Of a stretch of DNA of 64,000 bases, positions 9,945 to 18,663 are shown piece after piece. Within the stretch, counting starts at the first letter, position 1; every line of letters begins with the position of its first letter. The DNA lies in NCBI RefSeq assembly GCF_020404745.1, contig NZ_JAIZAP010000022.1, positions 1 through 64,000 on the forward strand. Direction: 5' to 3'. The notes beneath the pieces are model-generated. The model was not told the origin of the DNA. It searched no databases and saw only the letters and a list, made by a program, of their open reading frames with translations. The translations under genes and the position numbers were made by a program. Source of the DNA: Aquibacillus saliphilus. Lineage in GTDB: Bacteria; Bacillota; Bacilli; Bacillales; Amphibacillaceae.

Positions 9945-11558
9945 GTGAGTGTCATTCGAAAAAGAGATAAGGCGGATAAATTGTTCGAGATTAATCATTT
10001 ACTAACTAAGTCATTAGATGTTCAAGTTATTTTACGAACATTAGTGGAAGAGGCTAGAAATCTGCTTGAGGTTTCTGACACAGTTATTCTCTATTTATTT
10101 GATCAGGAAGAAAAAGTTCTTCGTGTCGCAGAAGGTGTAGGAGTCGATATGGAAGCAATGAAGGATATCAGATTTTTACCTGGCGAGTCATTAACGGGGA
10201 AAACGTATGCTAATCGGAAATCATATCTATTTGCTGAAGAAGATATAATACGAGAAAATATGTCAAATATGTCATCTAGAAATTATTCCCACTATTTTAA
10301 AGGAGTTTTTAAAAGACAGGTAAAGAGTGCATTTTCAGTACCGTTATTACATCAGGATGAATGTCTCGGTGTGCTTGTAGTTGACAATTTCGAAAATGAT
10401 GGAAAATTTACTGATGATGATATTCGAGTTATTGAAATTATTGCTAATCAGAGTGCGATTGCAATTGTTCATTCTAATTTGTTTCAAGACCTAAAGGAAA
10501 AAAACGAACAGCTTAAACATTCGATTGATATACATAACAAATTCACTAAAGCCATTTTAGATGGTGGTGGAATTGATACGATTTTAACTTTACTAACACG
10601 AAGTCTTCATGTGACAGCTGAATTTCACGGTGAACGTAATGAACAAGCTACGCAATCATATCCAATTATTCGAGGACGGGAGACGCTTGGGTATATTGGA
10701 ATTGGAAAGGAAATAAGTGATTTATCTAATCTTGAAATTATTGCAGTAGAGCATGCGGCAACAGCGCTTGCCCTCGAGTTAGTAAAAGTAAACGCGCTAT
10801 ATGAGAAAGAGCTTCATTTTCGAGAAGAAGTATTTCAGCAAATGATAGAAGGAATTCCCGAAAGTGAACTGAAAAGAATCCAAAACTATGTGAATTGGAA
10901 TATTAATTCACAGGTCAGTTGTATGATTATAGAAGGGGAAAAGACGGCTCTTTGGAGTCCGGAATCATTACTTGAGAAAGAACGCTTTATTCGTTCGTTA
11001 GAATCAATTTCTAAAGTCGTCAGCGGATCAAGCTTTGTCCTGACAAGAACATTTCAAGCGATATTAATTATCCCAATAACCAATCAATTTGTTGTAGAAA
11101 GTATTGTTGATCGAATTAAAAATCAATGGGATGAAAAGGGGCTTCTTTTTGGGATTGGTAGAAAAGTCGCTGTCAACGAGCTTGGGAACTCCTATCATGA
11201 GGCACTTGATGCTGTTCGTTATGGGAAGAAAAGTGGTGAATCATATGTTGACTATTCTAAACTTGGTATTGAACGATTGCTTGAAAAAGTAGATTCAACG
11301 ACATTAAATTTCTTTATTGATGATAAAATGGGTCCTTTAATTACGATGGGTCCGATTTATATGAAAACCTTGTCTACGCTGATTCAATTAAATAAAAATC
11401 ATAAACAAACAGCCGAGCAATTACATATTCACCCAAATACGCTCTACCAGCGCATTAAAAAAATGGAAGGCCAATTAAATATGTCGTTTGATTTAGAAAC
11501 GGATTGGTTAAATCTAGTCGTCGCGTATAATCTTTATGTGACTACCAACAACAAATAG
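9945..11558 (+). CDS. GAF-domain transcriptional regulator with PucR/CdaR-type C-terminal helix-turn-helix
   Basis: The 537-residue protein has an N-terminal GAF domain (about residues 20-175), a middle region like the CdaR GGDEF-like segment, and a C-terminal HTH_30 domain near 480-535 (NHKQTAEQLHIHPNTLYQRIKKM). PucR/CdaR family proteins activate catabolic operons in response to a small effector, here probably sensed by GAF. The start is GTG at 9945 behind GGTAAGGATGT. A strong hairpin overlaps its stop codon, separating it from the amidohydrolase operon that begins 86 bp later and that it most likely controls. The effector is unknown. Confidence 0.85.
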   Translation: MSVIRKRDKADKLFEINHLLTKSLDVQVILRTLVEEARNLLEVSDTVILYLFDQEEKVLRVAEGVGVDMEAMKDIRFLPGESLTGKTYANRKSYLFAEEDIIRENMSNMSSRNYSHYFKGVFKRQVKSAFSVPLLHQDECLGVLVVDNFENDGKFTDDDIRVIEIIANQSAIAIVHSNLFQDLKEKNEQLKHSIDIHNKFTKAILDGGGIDTILTLLTRSLHVTAEFHGERNEQATQSYPIIRGRETLGYIGIGKEISDLSNLEIIAVEHAATALALELVKVNALYEKELHFREEVFQQMIEGIPESELKRIQNYVNWNINSQVSCMIIEGEKTALWSPESLLEKERFIRSLESISKVVSGSSFVLTRTFQAILIIPITNQFVVESIVDRIKNQWDEKGLLFGIGRKVAVNELGNSYHEALDAVRYGKKSGESYVDYSKLGIERLLEKVDSTTLNFFIDDKMGPLITMGPIYMKTLSTLIQLNKNHKQTAEQLHIHPNTLYQRIKKMEGQLNMSFDLETDWLNLVVAYNLYVTTNNK

Positions 11559-11592
11559 TGAGATATGTTGTTGGTAGTCACATTTCCTTTTA
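11537..11592 (+). terminator. Terminator overlapping the end of the GAF regulator gene
   Basis: A perfect 17-bp stem pairs 11537-11553 with 11566-11582 around a 12-base loop, followed by a T-rich run. The left arm lies inside the last codons of the regulator gene (stop at 11556-11558). It probably ends the regulator transcript, so the downstream operon needs its own promoter or antitermination. Confidence 0.85.
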
Positions 11593-11644
11593 TTTTTCTG
11601 AATATTATAATTATTGGAAGATTACTATAAAGGAGTAGTGTAGT

Positions 11645-12856
11645 GTGGGAAACGAGAATGTACGTCAAAAGAAAAGTCTTATCGATAAGTTAACTGAAAT
11701 AAGGCATGAATTGCACCGGTTTCCAGAGGTTAGCCAAAAAGAATATAAAACGACTGAACGACTTAGTAACTGGCTAACAGAAGCGGGTTACACGATCTTA
11801 CCGTTTGATATAGAGACAGGACTTGTTGCTGAAATTCGTGGTGGATTACCGGGCCCAACAGTCGCTTATCGTACTGATATTGATGCTCTACCGATTCAAG
11901 AACAAACAGGACTCAGTTATGCGTCAACCAATGATGGCGTTTCTCATGCATGTGGACATGATTTTCACATGACGATTGCTCTAGGTGCAGCGTTTGTTTT
12001 GGCTGAAAAAAAAGAGCAACTAAAGGGTACGGTTCGATTTATTTTTCAACCAGCGGAAGAAACTACGCAGGGTGCTAGGCAGTTGATTGAAGCCGGATTA
12101 TTTACAGATGAAAAAATTGAAGCTATTTTCGGTTTACACAATCAACCTGCAATTGCAGCGGGTAAAGTAGGGCTCACTGATCATCATTTAATGGGAGCTG
12201 TAGATACAATCCGAATTACGATTAACGGCCATGGCGGTCATGGCGCAATGCCTCATCAAACGATTGATTCTGTTGTAGCAGGATCTGCAGTTGTCATGGG
12301 ACTTCAGTCAGCAGTTAGTCGAAATATCGACCCTTTTGAACCAGTTGTCATCACACTCGGTTCGTTCCATTCTGGTACAACTCATAATGTTATTGCACAA
12401 TCAGCTGAATTATTCGGAACCGTTCGAAGCTTTAACCCGAAGATTCGTGCCAAACTTCCTGAATTAATCGAACGGATTTCAAAAGAGATTGCAAAGGGTT
12501 ATGGGGCAGAAGCTGAAGTAGAGTTTATTCCACAAGTCCCAGCTATTGATAATGACACATTAATGACTCAGTTTGTACAAGAAGCTGTAGAGGAAGTGCT
12601 TGGAAAAGATGCTGTTGTAAAACCAAATCCTACACTTGGGGGAGAGGATTTCTCTCTTTACCAGCAACATGTACCTGGTTGCTACTTTTGGATGGGTACA
12701 GGGGATGCGGAAAAAGGAATTACAAAGCATTGGCACGATCCAGCCTTTTTAGTCAATGATGACGTCACTTTAGATGCAGTTACAGTGGTAGTCAATACAC
12801 TAGAAAGAGCACTCGACCATTTCTCAATACAAACAAATAAAGGGAGGAATACTTAG
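11645..12856 (+). CDS. M20 family amidohydrolase / metallopeptidase
   Basis: The 403-residue protein belongs to the M20D group (hippurate hydrolase, N-acyl-amino-acid hydrolase). Metal-site motifs are visible: DIDALP, HACGHDFHMT, FQPAEE, GLHNQP and GGEDFSLY. The dimerisation lid HGGHGAMPHQTID is also present. It is expected to release an amino acid or amine from an N-acyl substrate in the cytoplasm. The start is GTG at 11645 with AAGGAG upstream. It opens a five-gene operon with an aldehyde dehydrogenase starting on the very next base after its stop; the natural substrate cannot be read from sequence. Confidence 0.9.
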   Translation: MGNENVRQKKSLIDKLTEIRHELHRFPEVSQKEYKTTERLSNWLTEAGYTILPFDIETGLVAEIRGGLPGPTVAYRTDIDALPIQEQTGLSYASTNDGVSHACGHDFHMTIALGAAFVLAEKKEQLKGTVRFIFQPAEETTQGARQLIEAGLFTDEKIEAIFGLHNQPAIAAGKVGLTDHHLMGAVDTIRITINGHGGHGAMPHQTIDSVVAGSAVVMGLQSAVSRNIDPFEPVVITLGSFHSGTTHNVIAQSAELFGTVRSFNPKIRAKLPELIERISKEIAKGYGAEAEVEFIPQVPAIDNDTLMTQFVQEAVEEVLGKDAVVKPNPTLGGEDFSLYQQHVPGCYFWMGTGDAEKGITKHWHDPAFLVNDDVTLDAVTVVVNTLERALDHFSIQTNKGRNT

Positions 12857-14308
12857 GTGGTAGCTACTTACCAAAATTATCTAAACGGCCAATGGACAGA
12901 TTCTGAGACAGGAAACACCTACCCAAGTTTTAATCCAGGAGACAGTAATGAAATATTGGGTTATTTTCAAAGTTCAAATACTGAAGATGTTAAAAGGGCA
13001 ATAACAGCAGCAAGTGACGCTTTTCCAGCTTGGTCAAACACATCTGCGCCAACCCGTGGCGATGTTTTATTTCGGCTTATCCAAGAGCTGGAGTCTGAAC
13101 GCGAAGTCTTAGCGGAAATTATTACAAAAGAAGTAGGTAAATCTCTTCCCGGAGCACGAGGAGAGGTCGATAAGACGATTCAGGCAATGAAACAATTTAG
13201 CGGAGAAGCGACTAGAATGAATGGCGAAACAATTCCATCCGTTGATGCCAATATCTTCGGATACACTGTTAGGGAACCGCTTGGTGTTGTTGGAGTAATT
13301 GCTCCCTACAATTTCCCACTAGGGATAGGGATTTGGAAAATTGCGCCCGCGCTTGTTGCCGGTAATACTGTCGTGTTTAAACCAGCTAGTAATACATCAC
13401 TTATTAGTATTAAAATTATTGAGTTGTTCGAGAAAGCTGGTGTACCAAAAGGAGTGCTTAATCTTGTTACTGGTTCAGGATCTGTTGTTGGCAAGGAATT
13501 TGGTGAAAACACAGACCTTAAGGCCGTTTCTTTTACAGGTTCCTCAGATGTTGGAATTAAACTTGGAAAAGCAGTAACAGCTCGTGGTGGGAAAATCCAA
13601 GCTGAAATGGGAGGGAAAAACGCATCGATCGTATTAGAAGATGCTGATATTGATCGTGCTGTTGATAGTTTAATTGTTAGTGGATTCTTGGATAATGGTC
13701 AGCGCTGCACTGGAACGAGTCGATTAATCGTACCAAGAACAATTGCAAAAGAAGTCATTGACAAGCTAGTAGCTAAAGCTAACGAACTTGTGATTGGCAA
13801 TGGTTTTGATCATGGGGTAGACAATGGACCAGTGATTGACGAATCTCAACTAAATGTCTATTTGCATTACGTTAATCGTGCAATAAAAGAAGGCGCAAAG
13901 CTTGAATGTGGTGGTAAAAGATTGACTGATAATGGTTTAAATAAAGGATATTTCGTTGCGCCTACCGTATTTAGTAATGTAACAGAAGAGATGACAATTG
14001 CGAAAGAAGAAATTTTCGGACCAGTAATTGCTGTCATGGAAGTCGATTCATACAGGGAAGCAATCCGAGTCGCAAATAATACCGAGTTTGGGCTATCTTC
14101 AACCATTTACACAAAGGATTTAGAAAAGGCATTTCATTTTGTTCGTAATATCGAGTCTGGTGTTACCCATGTTAATATTCCCTCCAATTACTTTGAAAAT
14201 CAGTACCCGTTTGGTGGGAAAAAGACGTCAAGTATCGGCCCACGTGAACAAGGCAGTACAGCACTCGACTTTTGGACCGACTACAAAACTGTTTATATCA
14301 GCCCCTAA
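12857..14308 (+). CDS. Aldehyde dehydrogenase, similar to 2-oxoglutarate semialdehyde dehydrogenase
   Basis: It oxidises an aldehyde to the carboxylate with NAD(P)+. The 483-residue protein has the catalytic Cys in DNGQRCTGTSR, the general-base Glu in AEMGGKNAS, and the Rossmann motif SFTGSSDVG. The C-terminal GPREQGSTALDFWTDYKTVY is like the YcbD-type 2,5-dioxovalerate (2-oxoglutarate semialdehyde) dehydrogenase branch, but substrate cannot be assigned. The GTG start directly abuts the amidohydrolase stop, with GGGAGG about 11 bases upstream, so the two are tightly coupled. Confidence 0.9.
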   Translation: MVATYQNYLNGQWTDSETGNTYPSFNPGDSNEILGYFQSSNTEDVKRAITAASDAFPAWSNTSAPTRGDVLFRLIQELESEREVLAEIITKEVGKSLPGARGEVDKTIQAMKQFSGEATRMNGETIPSVDANIFGYTVREPLGVVGVIAPYNFPLGIGIWKIAPALVAGNTVVFKPASNTSLISIKIIELFEKAGVPKGVLNLVTGSGSVVGKEFGENTDLKAVSFTGSSDVGIKLGKAVTARGGKIQAEMGGKNASIVLEDADIDRAVDSLIVSGFLDNGQRCTGTSRLIVPRTIAKEVIDKLVAKANELVIGNGFDHGVDNGPVIDESQLNVYLHYVNRAIKEGAKLECGGKRLTDNGLNKGYFVAPTVFSNVTEEMTIAKEEIFGPVIAVMEVDSYREAIRVANNTEFGLSSTIYTKDLEKAFHFVRNIESGVTHVNIPSNYFENQYPFGGKKTSSIGPREQGSTALDFWTDYKTVYISP

Positions 14309-14349
14309 GTGAGTCCATTTCATCATTACCATATCAAGCCATATCCCAA

Positions 14350-14389
14350 CAACATATAGTTGGAAAACATTTAATGCAACTGTATGTTG
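14350..14389. promoter_or_regulatory. Inverted repeat between the dehydrogenase genes
   Basis: CAACATATAGTTG (14350-14362) and CAACTGTATGTTG (14377-14389) are inverted copies matching at 12 of 13 positions, 14 bases apart, in the 169-bp gap before the reductase gene. No T-run follows. It could be a regulator site or an RNA processing hairpin. Confidence 0.35.
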
Positions 14390-14477
14390 TATCCTGATGG
14401 CGGTAAATAGTTATGATGAGATTGATTTAAGTAACCGCGTATGAGATTACTAATTAGGACTAAAGGGGGAAGTACCG

Positions 14478-15368
14478 ATGGGAAATGAAAAGGTCGGTGT
14501 AATTGGTTGCGGAGCAATGGGGAGAGGGATTATTAAGAATCTTGTGTTAGGTGGATATCAAGTCCTTGCTTTTGATGTTAATCAACAGGCGCTGGATGCT
14601 GTCGAACAAATCGGAGCCAGTCCAACGAGTCAGAAAGAAGATATCTTCAGGCAGGTAGATTATTTGATTACTTCATTGCCATCACCGCAATTAGTCAAAG
14701 AGACAATTAGCGATGCTCTAACGTTTATGAAAGAAGGCAGTTATATTTTAGATGTTAGTACAACAGACGTAGCAACGTCGCGAACTATTTTTCAACAAGC
14801 AAAAGACAAAAGGATTGCCTTTTTCGATTGCCCATTAAGTGGGGGACCAGAAGGGGCAGATAAAGGAGAACTTACAATTGTTGTCGGTGGTGATCCAGAT
14901 GAATTTATAACTGTTTCCCCGCTTTTAAAAGTAATTGGCAAAGAAATTGAATATATCGGTGAGTCGGGCTCTGGCCAGATTGTTAAATTATGCAACAACA
15001 TTGTCGTAGCAGGAATTATTACATTGCTCAGTGAAGCTTTTTTAACCGGTGTAAAGGCAGGTGTGCCTGCTACAAAAATTGCAGAAATGATGCAAAAAGG
15101 CTCAGCTCAAACGAAGGCAATGTCAATCTTTGGTGCGAATTTGTTAGATGGGAACCACGAAAATGTTAAGTTCATGCTTCAGCACATGTCTAAGGACATT
15201 GATTTATATATGGATCTTGCCAAACAGGAAAAGATTCCAACCTTTTTCAGTGCTTCAATAGAGCAATTCTTTACCACCGCAAAAAATAATGGGAAAGGAG
15301 AGTTGGATACATCTGCTGTGAGTCAAGTGTTAGAAGAATTAGCAGATTCTTTAATCGTACCCAAATAA
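14478..15368 (+). CDS. NAD(P)-dependent beta-hydroxyacid dehydrogenase (3-hydroxyisobutyrate dehydrogenase family)
   Basis: This family interconverts beta-hydroxyacids and semialdehydes. The 296-residue protein has the N-terminal Rossmann motif GVIGCGAMGRGI, the substrate-binding block DCPLSGGPEGADKGELTIVVGG, and the catalytic Lys in GSGQIVKLCNNI. These are hallmarks of 3-hydroxyisobutyrate and tartronate-semialdehyde reductases. AAAGGGGGAAG precedes the ATG. It lies between an aldehyde dehydrogenase and two membrane proteins in the same direction, so a semialdehyde intermediate in this pathway is plausible but inferred. Confidence 0.88.
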   Translation: MGNEKVGVIGCGAMGRGIIKNLVLGGYQVLAFDVNQQALDAVEQIGASPTSQKEDIFRQVDYLITSLPSPQLVKETISDALTFMKEGSYILDVSTTDVATSRTIFQQAKDKRIAFFDCPLSGGPEGADKGELTIVVGGDPDEFITVSPLLKVIGKEIEYIGESGSGQIVKLCNNIVVAGIITLLSEAFLTGVKAGVPATKIAEMMQKGSAQTKAMSIFGANLLDGNHENVKFMLQHMSKDIDLYMDLAKQEKIPTFFSASIEQFFTTAKNNGKGELDTSAVSQVLEELADSLIVPK

Positions 15369-15387
15369 TATTCTAGGAGGAACTTAT

Positions 15388-16206
15388 ATGACGGAAGAAC
15401 GAAAAAATCTTTGGAAAGATTGGCGTCTCCATGCTGTTGTACTTGCCATTGTCTTGGTTACAGAATTAATTGGAACGCACCAATTTTCGGTTGGTCCTGG
15501 TGTGATTTTATTACTTCCTATGCTTTATGCTATTATTATCGGTCTTGCATTATATTTCACCCCAATCATTAAGGACAAACAATCAAAAAACGCAGAGCCG
15601 CTGATTATCTTAGGTGTAACATTACTGATTGCTAAAATCGGTGTTATTATTGGGCCATCTTTACCTCAGATAATCGAAGCAGGTCCGGCACTTTTATTAC
15701 AAGAGTTTGGCAACTTAGGGACAATCCTTATTGCATTACCAATAGCCGTTTTTCTAGGATTAAAAAGAGAAAGTATTGGTATGACGCACTCTGTTGCACG
15801 TGAGCCAAACGTTGGGTTAATCATGGATAAGTTTGGTTTCAACTCACCTGAAGGTAGAGGTGTAATGGCTATTTATATCTTTGGTACTGTATTCGGTGCT
15901 GTATTCATGGGATTAATATCTGGCTTTTTAGCTACTTTAACTCCGCTCCATCCATTATCGTTCGCGATGGCTTCTGGAATTGGTAGTGGAAGTATGATGG
16001 CAGCTGCTAGTGGATCGTTAGTTGCAGCTTTCCCTGCTATGGAAACTGACATTTTAGCATTTGCAGGAGCTAGTAACTTACTGTCATTATCGACCGGTTT
16101 ATACATGAGTATCTTTATTGGACTTCCACTTACGGAAAAATTATATGATGTATTAACGAAGCGAAAAGATAAAAAAGACCAAAATAAAACAAGGATAGGG
16201 GCGTAA
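15388..16206 (+). CDS. DUF3100 family membrane protein
   Basis: The 272-residue protein has about seven or eight hydrophobic segments and the conserved middle region GMTHSVAREPNVGLIMDKFG plus FAMASGIGSGSMMAAASG, which I recognise as DUF3100. The function is unknown; the polytopic architecture and catabolic neighbourhood suggest a transporter for the operon substrate. It starts 19 bp after the reductase with CTAGGAGG upstream. The next gene encodes a second small membrane protein five bases later, and the pair may form one transporter. Confidence 0.8.
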   Translation: MTEERKNLWKDWRLHAVVLAIVLVTELIGTHQFSVGPGVILLLPMLYAIIIGLALYFTPIIKDKQSKNAEPLIILGVTLLIAKIGVIIGPSLPQIIEAGPALLLQEFGNLGTILIALPIAVFLGLKRESIGMTHSVAREPNVGLIMDKFGFNSPEGRGVMAIYIFGTVFGAVFMGLISGFLATLTPLHPLSFAMASGIGSGSMMAAASGSLVAAFPAMETDILAFAGASNLLSLSTGLYMSIFIGLPLTEKLYDVLTKRKDKKDQNKTRIGA

Positions 16207-16210
16207 GTAT

Positions 16211-16663
16211 ATGCTAAAAAACATTCAAGAGTGGACATTGTTATTAGTCATATTCGGCTTTGTTTCCCTACTTGGTAACTGGGTAGGATATGAGGTCATG
16301 CCTGTTGAAGCAGTACCTGGTATTATTGTTCTTGTGCTCATTTGTCTTGTAGGTTTAATTATTCAAAAACTAATACCTGTTAATATTCCTAGTGTTGCTT
16401 ATGTTGCTATTGTTGGTGTACTAGTTTCAATGCCATGGATGCCAGGCTCTGAACAAATAGTAGAATGGACGAATAGTGTGAATCTATTGGCACTTGCCAC
16501 CCCGATTTTAGCCTATGCTGGTATAGCGATTGGGCGCTCATGGACTGATTTTGTTAACTTGGGTTGGAGAAGTATTGTTGTTGCTGTCTTCGTTATGCTG
16601 GGGACATTTATTGGTTCAGCATTAATTGCAGAAATAACATTAAGAATTCAAGGGATTATTTAA
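16211..16663 (+). CDS. Small polytopic membrane protein, probable partner of the DUF3100 protein
   Basis: The 150-residue protein has four or five membrane segments and no soluble domain. It resembles one half of two-part carriers. It begins four bases after the DUF3100 stop (GGGGCGTAAGTATATG), which indicates translational coupling, and is the last gene before a strong terminator. I cannot assign a family; its role as transporter subunit is inferred from position. Confidence 0.7.
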   Translation: MLKNIQEWTLLLVIFGFVSLLGNWVGYEVMPVEAVPGIIVLVLICLVGLIIQKLIPVNIPSVAYVAIVGVLVSMPWMPGSEQIVEWTNSVNLLALATPILAYAGIAIGRSWTDFVNLGWRSIVVAVFVMLGTFIGSALIAEITLRIQGII

Positions 16664-16702
16664 TAAAACGGATATTTTATTGGACTGTTGATTATCTAAC
16701 GT

Positions 16703-16745
16703 AAACAGAGCTTTGAGGCATTATGCCTCGTAGCTCTGTTTTTGT
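16703..16745 (+). terminator. Terminator of the amidohydrolase-DUF3100 operon
   Basis: AAACAGAGCT (16703-16712) pairs with AGCTCTGTTT (16732-16741), with an inner GAGGC/GCCTC stem, followed by a T-run. Confidence 0.9.
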
Positions 16746-16858
16746 TTTATCAACTAGTTTTAATTCACAGAATTGCTTTAACTGTTATTTTACTTTAAAA
16801 TCACTAGTACAATAGACTTACTTATTTTTAAAATAAATTACTAAAAGAGTGATAGCTT

Positions 16859-18607
16859 TTGAATGGTTTTTCATTACCTAAAGGAAAACGATTATATGTA
16901 TTATTTATATCGATAATGGGAGTAACTGCGTTCTTATTACATAATCCTTTTCAAGCAGTTGCAGAAATTTCTGGGATCTCAGATTGGCTGTTAACTTTAT
17001 TGCTTGTTGCTGCTGTTATTCTTTCCAATCGCTACCTGGTTTATTTACCACCAGAAGGAAATTCATTGTCAATGGATTCTTCTATTTATATAGCTTCTAC
17101 ATTTATTTTTGGATTAGAATTAACACTTTTTCTATTATTTGTTGGAAGCCTTCTAGGTGATTTGAAACAAAAAAGAGTTAGGTGGCAGTTTCAAGTATTT
17201 AATTTTGCTTCCTTCACCTTAATTATATGTGGAGCGTATTACCTGTTTGCTTTTACAGGGGGGAAAATAGGTTATATCGAATTCGCTAGTATATTTTCTT
17301 ATCTATTAGCCTTGGTTGGATATTTCTTAATTAATATACTTTTAATAGGTTTATATTTTATCATACCTTCGTCCCAAAACTTAATTTCTTTATTGAAAAA
17401 AATTCTAATAGAAGCACTTCCGACCTATGTTGTTACTTTTGCTTTAGCATTTATATTAGCGCTACTATTGGAATCAAGTCCTATTTTTGGTGTAATTATA
17501 TTTACTTTTTTAGTTACATTACTTTCATATGTCTTTAGAAGGTACTTTGAATTGTATGAAGAGGCATCAGGTGATCGAGCGTATATAGAACAAATAATGA
17601 ACTCTTTACCAGTTGGAATTATTACCTTTGATGAAAAAACAGGAGATATATCACTCAACGCTTTTGCAACAAATTTACTGGGTGTGAGTAAGGAAGAAGT
17701 AAAAAAAGTCATGTCGAGTACCGAAAACCATAGATATGAAAACAAATCATTTTGGGATATAGTACAAACAAAACAAGTAGTGCAAAACGTTACAGTCGAC
17801 TACAAAACTGAGAAGAAGACGAGTATATTGTTAGTTTCACAATCTGAATTGATTAGTTTCGATAAATTAATTGGAAGAATCTATCACTTTGTGGATGTAA
17901 CCGAAAGAGATGAGTTAGAAAAGCGAATGCATCAATCAGAAAAATTAGCTGTTCTAGGGGAGGTATCTGCTGGTGCAGCACATGAAATTCGAAATCCATT
18001 AACGGTAATAAAGGGTTTTTTAACATTGATGAAGCAGTCGCTTTCAAAATCTGACCAAGATAAATTTTATATACCATTATTGCTAAAAGAATTTGACCAA
18101 ATTAATACAATTGTAGAAGAAATGTTATTGCTTGCTAAACCGGGACAGCCTCAGTTAAAGGAGGCTTATATAAGGGACATTTTTAATGAAATAATCCCAC
18201 ATTATCGCCCAGCATCTACGATATATGACATCCGGTTTAACATAGATATAGATGAGACACCACTATTACTTGATACAAAGCAAATCAAGCAAGCATTGTT
18301 TAATTTAATACGAAACAGTAGTGAATCAATGGATGGTGAGGGAACAATTACTGTTTACTCAAATACCAAACGAGAGTCCTACCAGCTGTTTATTCAAGAT
18401 ACAGGTCCGGGTATTCCTGAAAAATTACAGGATTCTATATTTGATCCATTTTTAACAAATAAGGAAACAGGCACTGGTTTAGGATTATCAATCGTCCAAA
18501 GAATTATAGAAAATCATCATGGTAGAGTTGAGTTGTTTGAAAGCTCGGATAAGGGTACTACGTTTTTAATTACATTTCCCTTAATAATTAACAAAGCGAC
18601 CAATTAA
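16859..18607 (+). CDS. Orphan membrane sensor histidine kinase
   Basis: The 582-residue protein has six to eight N-terminal membrane segments (to about residue 230), a PAS-like sensor (about 240-345), a HisKA domain with phospho-acceptor His near residue 375 (GAAHEIRNPLTVIKG), and a HATPase domain (NLIRNSSESM, DTGPGIPE, GTGLGLS). No response regulator is adjacent. In Bacillus, kinases of this layout without a partner often feed the Spo0A phosphorelay, but that role is inference. The start is TTG at 16859 with AAAGAGTGAT upstream. Confidence 0.85.
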   Translation: MNGFSLPKGKRLYVLFISIMGVTAFLLHNPFQAVAEISGISDWLLTLLLVAAVILSNRYLVYLPPEGNSLSMDSSIYIASTFIFGLELTLFLLFVGSLLGDLKQKRVRWQFQVFNFASFTLIICGAYYLFAFTGGKIGYIEFASIFSYLLALVGYFLINILLIGLYFIIPSSQNLISLLKKILIEALPTYVVTFALAFILALLLESSPIFGVIIFTFLVTLLSYVFRRYFELYEEASGDRAYIEQIMNSLPVGIITFDEKTGDISLNAFATNLLGVSKEEVKKVMSSTENHRYENKSFWDIVQTKQVVQNVTVDYKTEKKTSILLVSQSELISFDKLIGRIYHFVDVTERDELEKRMHQSEKLAVLGEVSAGAAHEIRNPLTVIKGFLTLMKQSLSKSDQDKFYIPLLLKEFDQINTIVEEMLLLAKPGQPQLKEAYIRDIFNEIIPHYRPASTIYDIRFNIDIDETPLLLDTKQIKQALFNLIRNSSESMDGEGTITVYSNTKRESYQLFIQDTGPGIPEKLQDSIFDPFLTNKETGTGLGLSIVQRIIENHHGRVELFESSDKGTTFLITFPLIINKATN

Positions 18608-18637
18608 TTGGTCGCTTTGTTAATTATTAAGGCTTTT
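18579..18637. terminator. 54-bp perfect palindrome/terminator overlapping the kinase stop codon
   Basis: 18579-18605 is the exact reverse complement of 18606-18632, giving a 27-bp half-site with almost no loop. The kinase stop codon (18605-18607) sits at the centre of symmetry. A short T-run follows at 18634-18638. It probably works as a terminator, unusually long and fully symmetric. Confidence 0.85.
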
Positions 18638-18663
18638 TGAGTTTCGTTGCTTTTAAGCTTCGG

